Shown: positions 38,996-47,882 of the stretch, piece after piece
How positions within the stretch are numbered: the stretch's first letter is position 1
Layout of the letters: the number at the start of each line of letters is the position of its first letter
From: Rugamonas fusca
Lineage (GTDB): Bacteria > Pseudomonadota > Gammaproteobacteria > Burkholderiales > Burkholderiaceae_D
Direction: 5' to 3'
Length of the DNA stretch: 64,000 bases
Assembly: GCF_014042365.1 (NCBI RefSeq)
Contig: NZ_JACEZS010000002.1
Location: forward strand, 186,001-250,000
Made by a program: the position numbers and the translations under genes
The notes under the pieces: generated by a model
The model's database searches: none
Told to the model about the DNA's origin: nothing
Seen by the model: only the letters and a program-made list of their open reading frames with translations

Positions 38996-39472
38996 TCAGC
39001 CGCGCACGGCGGCCCCTTCCAGCAGGCGCGACAGCAATAATTCCGTGGAACCGTAGCCGTACAGCGAGTCGGCCTCCATGCCCTGGGTATTGTAGGGCAC
39101 GGATTCCTCGCGCTCGGAACGGCTGGGGTCCTGGTCGTAATAGGTCACGCGCCAGGCGCGCCGCAGCGCGTCGGCGCGGCGCAGGTAGGCCGGCATCGGC
39201 CACAGGGCGGGATTCCAGTTGGGCGTTTCCCCCAGCACCGGCCAGCGCCCGCTGGCCAGCGCCATGTCGCCCACGCGCAGCACGCGCAACGCGTCCTCGG
39301 CCCGCAGAGGGGCCAGCGCTTCGAACGGAGGCAAGTGCGCATGGCGCGGCCCGAACAGATAGGCCAGCATGATGCGGCTCGACGGCGCAAGGCGCGCCAC
39401 CAGTCCGCAGCCGTAGCCGCCCTCCAGCAGCGGCACCGCGAACCAGCTTCCTTCGTGATATGGCTGCTTCAT
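38996..39472 (-). CDS. Imm26-family immunity-like protein
   Basis: A 158-residue soluble protein starting MKQPYHEGSWFAVPLLEGGYGCGLVARL, followed by IMLAYLFGP; this N-terminal pattern matches the Imm26 (immunity protein 26) family of polymorphic-toxin immunity proteins. No toxin, VgrG, RHS or contact-dependent inhibition gene is adjacent, so either it is an orphan immunity gene or a family member with another role. The upstream ATG is at 39472; its promoter region is shared with the divergent TPP-riboswitch leader. Confidence 0.6.
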   Translation of the reverse strand: MKQPYHEGSWFAVPLLEGGYGCGLVARLAPSSRIMLAYLFGPRHAHLPPFEALAPLRAEDALRVLRVGDMALASGRWPVLGETPNWNPALWPMPAYLRRADALRRAWRVTYYDQDPSRSEREESVPYNTQGMEADSLYGYGSTELLLSRLLEGAAVRG

Positions 39473-39569
39473 TGCTTCCTCGTCTATCAAAACAAGAGTG
39501 TAGCGATGGCGCGACGAAGGCGGCGCACGCCACCGGCCGGGAAAACAGGGCTTTATGTTACACTGCTGC

Positions 39570-39651
39570 CTCGCTAGGGGTCCTGGAACACTGTTCCGGG
39601 TGAGAGATACCCTCCGTACCTGATCTGGATAATGCCAGCGAAGGAAAGCGC
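39570..39651 (+). promoter_or_regulatory. TPP (THI-box) riboswitch
   Basis: The aptamer core is recognisable from its conserved blocks in order: CTAGGGGTCC (P1/P2 side), GGGTGAGAGATACCC (thi-box pyrimidine-binding arm), ACCTGATCTGGATAATGCCAG and CGAAGGAAAGCG closing P1. The CGCT near 39572 pairs with AGCG near 39647. A -10-like TACACT lies at 39559-39564, so transcription probably begins at the aptamer. About 110 bases separate the aptamer from the TonB receptor ATG; no terminator with a T tract is seen, so control is more likely at translation or by Rho. Confidence 0.88.
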
Positions 39652-39760
39652 AAAGTGCGTCCCCACCTTTGACAGCTCCCACGCTGGTTCCAGCCTGACA
39701 AGCATCGAACAACCAGCGCCGCGGTAACGCCGCGCACCAGAGAGCATCAAAGAACACACC

Positions 39761-41875
39761 ATGTCCACACCCAATTTCACCGTTTCCGCCCTGACGCTGG
39801 CGGTCCTGCATACGCTGTCCGGCGCCGCGCTGGCCGACAATGACCAAGCCATCCCGGAAGTGATCGTCAGCGGCGCGCGCGTGGCGCCCGGCCACGCCTC
39901 CGTGGCCGGCTTCAGCGACATGCCGCTGATGCAGACGCCGGCCGCCGTCACCGTGCTGACCTCGCAGCAGATGGTTGACCGCGACATCCGCAGCACCACC
40001 GACGCGGCCCGCTACGAGGCCGGCCTGAGCGACGCCTACAACGCCGTCGGCTATTCCGAGCAGTTCTCGATCCGCGGCTTCAAGCTCGACAACGCCACCA
40101 GCTACCGCAAGGACGGCATGGCCATCTCGGGCGACACCCAGATCCCGCTGGAGAACAAGGAACGACTGGAAGTGCTCAAGGGTCTGTCCGGCCTGCAGGG
40201 CGGCGCCTCGGCGCCGGGCGGCATGATCAACTACGTCGTCAAGCGCCCCACCAGCGCCACGCTGCGTTCGTTCGTGCTCGAAGAGCGCGAGCGCGGCACC
40301 GTGTACGGCGCCGTGGACCTGGGCGGCCGCTTCGAGGACAGCCGCTTCGGCTACCGCTTCAACGCCGCCGCCGAACGCCTGCGTTCCTACATCAAGGGCG
40401 CGGACGGCAACCGCAAGTTCATTTCGGGCGCCATCGACTGGCAGATCTCGCCGCAAGCCCTGCTGCGCCTGGACGCCGACTACCAGACCAAATCGCAAGT
40501 CTCGGCGCCCGGCTTCCAGCTGCTGGACAACGTCTCGCTGCCCAACATCGCGGCCGACAACATGCTCAACAACCAGCCCTGGAGCCGTCCCGTTGATACC
40601 ACCAGCAGCAACCTGGGTCTGAGCCTGGAATACCAGCTGGCGCAGGACTGGCACGCCACCGTGCGCGCCAACCAGCACCAGTTCAAGCGCGATGACTACA
40701 CGGCCTTCCCGTACGGCTGCACGGCCCAGCAACTGTACCCTGGCTTCTGCGGCAACGGCGACTACGACGTGTACGACTACATCAGCCTGGGCGAGAAGAA
40801 GTCGCCGCTGAACGTGCAGGCGCTGCTGCAAGGCAGCCTGGCCACGGGCGCCGTGCGCCACGCGCTGACGGCAGGCGCCACCTGGTTCCGCAACAGCGAG
40901 AAATGGGGCGACTACGTGTATGACCTCGCCGGCGTGAGCAACATCTACCATCCAATGGTGGTGCCCCCCGTGGACCGCAGCAGCGGCCCCGTGTCCGAAC
41001 GCCGGCGCAGCAGCGAGAGCGCCGTGCTGGCCCAGGACATCGCCAGCCTGACGGACAAGCTGGCCCTGCACGCGGGCGCCCGCTACGCCAAACTCAAGCG
41101 CGACGAAGTGGTCGATACGACGCTGCCCGCCGTCCACACCGACAAAGGCTTCTGGCTGCCCAATGTGGCGCTGGTCTACAGCCCCGCCGCCAGCCTGTCC
41201 GTGTACGGCTCCTACGCCCAGGGCCTGCAATACGGCAGCGTGGCGCCGATCGGCACCACCAACGCCCAGCAGGCGCTGGACGCCGGCAAATCCAGGCAGT
41301 TCGAAACGGGCGTGAAAGCGGCGCTGGCGCCGGACCTGAGCATGACGGCCGCCCTGTTCCAGATCCGCCAGGGCCTGGAATACATCGACGCCTCAAACAC
41401 CTGGGTACGCAACGGCCAGGACCAGCACCGCGGCATCGAATTCACGCTCGACGGCAAGGTATCGAAGGAACTGGCCATGGGCGTCACGGCCACGGCCCTG
41501 CACACGCTGGCCAGCGACACCGGCCGCGCCGACATGGACGGCAAGCGTGTCACCAACGTACCAGCCTTCAAATCCAGCGTCTACGCCGACTATGCCGTGC
41601 CGCAAGTGCGCGGGCTGAACCTGAACGCCAACTGGCAGTATGCGGGCAAGAAGGCTTTCGACACGGCCAACACGGTGATGGTGCCGGCCTACCACGTGGT
41701 CAATGCGGGCGCCGCCTACGCCACCCGCGTGGCTGGCACGGCCACCACCTTCCGCGCCCACATCGACAACGCGTTCAACCGCTTCTACTGGCGCGACGTG
41801 ACCCCGGACCTGGGCGGCTACCTGTTCCCCGGCGCCAAACGCACGTTCCGCGTATCGGCCCAGTTCGACCTGTAA
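39761..41875 (+). CDS. TPP-riboswitch-controlled TonB-dependent receptor
   Basis: A 704-residue outer-membrane receptor of the siderophore-receptor (CirA/FhuA-like) branch. A signal peptide (about residues 1-25, ending GAALA) precedes a TonB-box-like PEVIVSG, then the plug (VLTSQQMVDRDIRSTTDAARYEAGL, LEVLKGLSGLQGGASAPGGMINYVVKRP) and a barrel ending FRVSAQFDL. Sequence alone would suggest ferric-siderophore uptake, but the TPP riboswitch upstream indicates that the gene responds to thiamine status, so thiamine or a derivative is the more likely ligand (inference). A hairpin terminator follows. Confidence 0.88.
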   Translation: MSTPNFTVSALTLAVLHTLSGAALADNDQAIPEVIVSGARVAPGHASVAGFSDMPLMQTPAAVTVLTSQQMVDRDIRSTTDAARYEAGLSDAYNAVGYSEQFSIRGFKLDNATSYRKDGMAISGDTQIPLENKERLEVLKGLSGLQGGASAPGGMINYVVKRPTSATLRSFVLEERERGTVYGAVDLGGRFEDSRFGYRFNAAAERLRSYIKGADGNRKFISGAIDWQISPQALLRLDADYQTKSQVSAPGFQLLDNVSLPNIAADNMLNNQPWSRPVDTTSSNLGLSLEYQLAQDWHATVRANQHQFKRDDYTAFPYGCTAQQLYPGFCGNGDYDVYDYISLGEKKSPLNVQALLQGSLATGAVRHALTAGATWFRNSEKWGDYVYDLAGVSNIYHPMVVPPVDRSSGPVSERRRSSESAVLAQDIASLTDKLALHAGARYAKLKRDEVVDTTLPAVHTDKGFWLPNVALVYSPAASLSVYGSYAQGLQYGSVAPIGTTNAQQALDAGKSRQFETGVKAALAPDLSMTAALFQIRQGLEYIDASNTWVRNGQDQHRGIEFTLDGKVSKELAMGVTATALHTLASDTGRADMDGKRVTNVPAFKSSVYADYAVPQVRGLNLNANWQYAGKKAFDTANTVMVPAYHVVNAGAAYATRVAGTATTFRAHIDNAFNRFYWRDVTPDLGGYLFPGAKRTFRVSAQFDL

Positions 41876-41883
41876 TTGGGGAT

Positions 41884-41912
41884 GCCGCCGCGCCAAACGG
41901 CGTGGCGGCTTT
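41884..41912 (+). terminator. Terminator after the TonB receptor gene
   Basis: GCCGCCGCGCC pairs with GGCGTGGCGGC (one G-U pair) across a 4-base loop and is followed by TTT. It begins 9 bases after the TonB receptor stop and lies between convergent genes. Confidence 0.65.
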
Positions 41913-41926
41913 AAGAGGCCGCTAAA

Positions 41927-42640
41927 TCAGAAGATGTATTGCAGGCGCATGGTGAAGCTCTTGGCCGCGCGCCCGCTGTTGCGGCCGATCAGATAGGCCG
42001 CCTCGTATTTGAGTTCCTGCTTGCCGATGTCGCGATGGCCGAAAATGGCCGGCCCGGCGCGGTGCGACTGCTGGTTCAACGGCAGCCAGTCATCCCACTT
42101 CCCCACTTCGCCGAACGCCTGCAATCCCGGCTGGAACCAGCCTTTCCAGCGGTGCTTGACCTGCAACTGGTAAGCCATCTCCATCGGCCCGCCCGCCTCG
42201 GTGCGGTAGTCGCGCTGGAAGAACACGTTGGCGTTGAACTGGGTGCGGCCAATTTCCGTCTGCAGCACGGGGCCGATCTCCAGCGCATAGCCCTCGCTGC
42301 GCTCGCGCGGGCGCTCGATCTTGGTGTGGATGGCCAGGTCGAATGGGTACTGGCCCTGGGTCAGCAGGTAATCGTTCTGCCACGCCAGCTCCGAGTACAC
42401 GGCGCCGCCGCCATTGAACTTGACCCAGGTGCCGTACAGCTCCGTGTACCAGCGCGAGGTGACACCGTAGCCGATACCGATCTCCGGCGCGGCCGCGGTG
42501 CGCCCGTTGTAATGGGCGTTCCAGTACTTGTAATCGACGGATGCCTGGCCTTCCACATCGTAGGCCGTGACCATGTAATAGCCGGTGTCGGCCAGCGCAA
42601 GGCCGGGCAGCAGGGAGGCAAGCGCAATGAATTTTTTCAT
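41927..42640 (-). CDS. Putative outer-membrane beta-barrel protein
   Basis: A 237-residue protein with a signal peptide (MKKFIALASLLPGLALA) and alternating aromatic/hydrophobic strands ending in a C-terminal Phe (MRLQYIF), as expected for an outer-membrane barrel. No named family is recognised with confidence; it may relate to the copper- or nicotinamide-linked outer-membrane proteins often seen near PnuC genes, but that is uncertain. It is the third gene after pnuC and the kinase gene (82-base gap) and convergent with the TPP-controlled receptor. Confidence 0.65.
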   Translation of the reverse strand: MKKFIALASLLPGLALADTGYYMVTAYDVEGQASVDYKYWNAHYNGRTAAAPEIGIGYGVTSRWYTELYGTWVKFNGGGAVYSELAWQNDYLLTQGQYPFDLAIHTKIERPRERSEGYALEIGPVLQTEIGRTQFNANVFFQRDYRTEAGGPMEMAYQLQVKHRWKGWFQPGLQAFGEVGKWDDWLPLNQQSHRAGPAIFGHRDIGKQELKYEAAYLIGRNSGRAAKSFTMRLQYIF

Positions 42641-42722
42641 GGCTGGCGGTCGATGGCGAGTGGCGGAAGGCCCAATTTAGCGCGCCGCCCGCGCGAATGC
42701 AATGAAAAAGACCTGCGCCGTG

Positions 42723-43259
42723 TCAGCCGGCAGCCACATTGGCCAACAACGCATCCACCTGCGCCAGCCGCTGCTCCAGGCCGCCCTGCACCATCGTGTA
42801 CGGAATCGCGCGCCGCGCCAGCTCCTCCAGCAGCAAGTCCTGGACGATGCGGCTGACCTGTTCACATTCACGGTGCAAGCCATCGGCCACCCAGGGAATG
42901 TCGGGCGCCATCACCAGCGTGCGGTGGTAGCGGTGCTGCTCCACCAGTTGCGCCAGCTGGGCGTCGATGCCGCCGAAATAGTGGCGGCTGTAGACGGCCG
43001 TCATCAGCGGCGTCGTGTCGCAGAACAGCAAGGCGCGCGCGTGGGCGGCGGCCGCATCCTCGCGCTCGACCTGGGTGCGGGCGATCGGGTACTGGTCCGC
43101 CGCCACCGGCACGCGGCCCTGCGTGTCGACGAACTCGCGCAGGTATTCCGGCACCCACAGCGTGCCGTGGCGCTGCGCCAGCGCGGCGGCCAGCGTGGAC
43201 TTGCCGGATGACGCCGTGCCCAGGATGGCGATGCGCAGCGGCCAGGCCGACGCGCTCAT
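42723..43259 (-). CDS. NadR-like nucleoside kinase (AAA P-loop family)
   Basis: A 178-residue P-loop kinase resembling the ribosylnicotinamide kinase domain of NadR. The P-loop is AILGTASSGKSTLAAAL and the REFVDTQGRVP and FCDTTPLMTAVYS blocks fit that family. Only the kinase part is present; the NMN adenylyltransferase and repressor parts of full NadR are missing. I chose the ATG at 43259, which overlaps the pnuC stop (ATGA); a much longer open frame upstream overlaps pnuC. Coupling to pnuC suggests phosphorylative trapping of the imported nucleoside or vitamin. Confidence 0.8.
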   Translation of the reverse strand: MSASAWPLRIAILGTASSGKSTLAAALAQRHGTLWVPEYLREFVDTQGRVPVAADQYPIARTQVEREDAAAAHARALLFCDTTPLMTAVYSRHYFGGIDAQLAQLVEQHRYHRTLVMAPDIPWVADGLHRECEQVSRIVQDLLLEELARRAIPYTMVQGGLEQRLAQVDALLANVAAG

Positions 43260-43903
43260 TTGAACACCATGCCGGGCTGCGTTGGCTTGCCGTCGGCGCC
43301 GCCCTCGCCGCCATCGTCCTCGGCCACGCGGTTCCAGGCCAGCAGGCCGGCCACCGCCATGGCCACGAAGGCGCCATACAGCACGGCCGTCAGCAGCAGG
43401 TGCTTGTGGACATAGAGCGCCACGTACAGTACATCGACAATGATCCAGACATGCCAGTTCTCGACCTTCTTGCGCGACAACAGCAGCTGCCCCACCAGGC
43501 TGCCGGCCGTCAGGAAGCCGTCCGCGCGCGGCACGTCCGTGTCCGTGTAGGTGTGCAGGAACCAGGCCAGCAGCACAAAGCCGATCAGCCAGCCGGCCAC
43601 GCAAGCGGCGCGCCCGCGCGCGCCCAGGCGCGTGACGGGCAACTGCGCGTGGCGCTCGTCGCCGTGCAGCCACTGGTACCAGCCCCATACCGAGACAGCG
43701 ATGAACACCAGTTGCAGCCCCATGTCGCCATACAGGCTGGAGCCGAAGAACACCATGCCGTAGGTGGCCGAGGAAATGATGGAAAACAGCCAGGCCCAAT
43801 GGGTCTGGCGGATATTGAGCCACACGGTGATCACCGACAGGACGAAGGAAATCAGCTCCAGCGGCGTGGTGACAAAGCCCAGCAGGACCAGGATATCGTT
43901 CAT
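43256..43903 (-). CDS. pnuC: PnuC-family vitamin/nicotinamide riboside transporter
   Basis: A 215-residue inner-membrane facilitator of the PnuC family with about seven helices. The conserved WGWYQWLHG region and the C-terminal ENWHVWIIVDVLYVALYVHKHL motif are visible. PnuC relatives take up nicotinamide riboside (PnuC), thiamine (PnuT) or riboflavin (PnuX). The downstream NadR-like kinase favours nicotinamide riboside; the neighbouring TPP-riboswitch receptor keeps thiamine open. The gene symbol denotes the family. Its C-terminal tail is rich in Gly/Asp and not conserved. Confidence 0.85.
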   Translation of the reverse strand: MNDILVLLGFVTTPLELISFVLSVITVWLNIRQTHWAWLFSIISSATYGMVFFGSSLYGDMGLQLVFIAVSVWGWYQWLHGDERHAQLPVTRLGARGRAACVAGWLIGFVLLAWFLHTYTDTDVPRADGFLTAGSLVGQLLLSRKKVENWHVWIIVDVLYVALYVHKHLLLTAVLYGAFVAMAVAGLLAWNRVAEDDGGEGGADGKPTQPGMVFK

Positions 43904-43941
43904 CGGATGGAAAGGCGGCGGGCGGAAAATGGAAGGGGAAG

Positions 43942-43947
43942 ATTATA
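43942..43947 (-). promoter_or_regulatory. -10 element of the pnuC operon
   Basis: A perfect TATAAT on the minus strand lies 39 bases upstream of the pnuC ATG. No good -35 is seen at the right distance. No THI-box or other riboswitch core was recognised in this leader. Confidence 0.5.
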
Positions 43948-43959
43948 GACCATTGCGCG

Positions 43960-43992
43960 GCAACGGGGACGGCGCCGCACCGCCCCCGTTGC
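43960..43992 (-). terminator. Hairpin after the S46 peptidase gene
   Basis: GCAACGGGG pairs with CCCCGTTGC over a GC-rich inner loop, starting 24 bases after the S46 peptidase stop on the minus strand. No T tract follows. Confidence 0.4.
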
Positions 43993-44015
43993 TGCTTGAC
44001 GCGCTTTTCTACGAC

Positions 44016-46151
<2,136 letters not shown>

Positions 46152-46190
46152 GATCTGCCCCCTGAAAGTAAATTCAGCGGGAGTATATGC

Positions 46191-47882
46191 TCATGCCGGA
46201 GCCAGCGCAAAGGCTATCGTCAGGGTGCAGCCGCGGCCCGGCACATAGGGTTCGATCTGGAAGCGCCCGCCCAGCGCCGCCGCCCGTTCCGCGATGCCGA
46301 TCAGGCCGAACGAGCCGTTCTTGTCGCGCTGTCCGGGCGCGATGCCCACGCCGTTGTCGGCCACGCGCAATTCCACGCGATCGCCATGCCCCTGCAGCCG
46401 CACTTCCACGTCGCTGGCCTGGGCGTGGCGCTGCACATTGAGCAGCGACTCCTGCAGGCTGCGAAACAGCGCCATGCCGACGTCGGCGCCGATGGCGGCC
46501 AGCACCGCCTCGTCCGGCAGCTGCAGCCGGCAAGCGACGCCGCTGCGCTTGCGCCATTCGCCTACCTGCCACTCGAAAGCGGCTTGCAGGCCCAGGTCCA
46601 GCACGGCCGGGCGCAACTCGTTCATGATGCCGCGTACGCTGCGGATCGTGGCGTCCACGTTGTCCAGCGCCGCCTCCACCCGGCGCGACAGGCGCGGATG
46701 GCGTTCCCCCGCGCGGCTGCGCAGCGAGGCCAGGTCCAGCCGCAGCGCCAGCAGGTTCTGTCCCAGCTCGTCATGGATTTCGCGGGCGATGCGTTTGCGC
46801 TCCTCCTCCTTGACCATGACCTGGTGGTCGGCCAGCTTGCGCAACTGTTCGCCGGTCTGGCGCAACGCCGCCTCGACCCGCTCGCGCTCGGCCACTTCCC
46901 GCCGCAACTGGACGTTGGCCGCCGTCAGCGCGGCCGTGCGCTCCACCACGCGCTGATCGAGCTCGCGCGACAGGTCGAGCAGCGCTTGTTCGGCGCGCTT
47001 GCGTTCCGTGCTATCGGAAAACACGCCGATAAAGTAATCGACGTTGCCATCCTCGGCCCGCACCACCGTCAGCGACATGGACATCAGCACCGGCGTGCCG
47101 TCGCGCTTGAGGTTGCGCACCTCGCCCTGCCATACGCCACGCTGCAGCAACTGCTGCAGCGCTTGCGCGTGGTAGCTTGGCGGATGGGCGCCACGCTGGC
47201 CGAGAAAAGCCGGATCGCGTCCCAGCGCCTCCTCGGCCAGGTAGCCCGTGAGCCGGGTGAAGGCCGGATTGACGGCCACGATGCGGCGCTGGGCGTCGCA
47301 TACCAGCACGCCCTCCTCTATGCTGTCGAGCACGACAAACGCACGCCGCCGCGCCGCATCGCGCGCCAGCTGGTCGCCCATGTCGGTGACGATCATGCGG
47401 CATTTCAACCCGGTTTCATCGAGGTTCGCTTCCAGGCGTGCGGCCCGCCCGGCGCCGCCAAACCGCGGCACTTCCAGCACACCGCGGACGCCACTGGCGA
47501 ACAACGCGGCCAGGAAGCGACGCAGCGTGGGCTGCGCTTCCGGCGCCACGAATTGCTCCAGTCGGAGCCCCAGCAGTTGGTCGCGCGGGCGCCCCAACAA
47601 GACGCCGGCTGCCCGGTTGGCGCGGCTGATCAGGCCATCGCGGTTCACCGACAGGTAACCGGCCGGCGCCTCGTCATACAAGCTGGCATACCGGCCCAGG
47701 TCTGCCTCGATGGCGTGGTGCCGCTGCTGCAGCGCTGTCAGCGCCACGTTCTGCAGCTCCAGCTCGATCCGGCTTACCTGCAGCTCGTGCAACTGGCGCT
47801 GCGCGTCGCGCTGGCCGCCGTGGTCCGCAGTAGCGCCGGCCGGCGCCAGGCCGTTGGGCGCCGCATCGGCCGGACGTTTCAT
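46191..47882 (-). CDS. PAS-containing sensor histidine kinase (HisKA_3, NarX/DegS-like core)
   Basis: A 563-residue cytoplasmic kinase with no membrane helices. An N-terminal coiled coil (about 20-60) leads to two PAS domains (about 60-175 and 180-300), then a coiled linker and the HisKA_3 dimerisation box AREIHDELGQNLLALR with its phosphoacceptor His, and a HATPase domain (NVQRHAQAS, DNGVGIAPGQ, GLIGIAERAAALGG). This class usually pairs with a LuxR/NarL-type response regulator, but none is adjacent. Its start overlaps the stop of the CheB-CheR gene by four bases, so the two are coupled and probably work together. Confidence 0.88.
   Translation of the reverse strand: MKRPADAAPNGLAPAGATADHGGQRDAQRQLHELQVSRIELELQNVALTALQQRHHAIEADLGRYASLYDEAPAGYLSVNRDGLISRANRAAGVLLGRPRDQLLGLRLEQFVAPEAQPTLRRFLAALFASGVRGVLEVPRFGGAGRAARLEANLDETGLKCRMIVTDMGDQLARDAARRRAFVVLDSIEEGVLVCDAQRRIVAVNPAFTRLTGYLAEEALGRDPAFLGQRGAHPPSYHAQALQQLLQRGVWQGEVRNLKRDGTPVLMSMSLTVVRAEDGNVDYFIGVFSDSTERKRAEQALLDLSRELDQRVVERTAALTAANVQLRREVAERERVEAALRQTGEQLRKLADHQVMVKEEERKRIAREIHDELGQNLLALRLDLASLRSRAGERHPRLSRRVEAALDNVDATIRSVRGIMNELRPAVLDLGLQAAFEWQVGEWRKRSGVACRLQLPDEAVLAAIGADVGMALFRSLQESLLNVQRHAQASDVEVRLQGHGDRVELRVADNGVGIAPGQRDKNGSFGLIGIAERAAALGGRFQIEPYVPGRGCTLTIAFALAPA

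Noticed and set aside
39761-41875. Plain siderophore receptor
   Set aside because: Family similarity is present but the TPP riboswitch in the leader points to thiamine-linked regulation.
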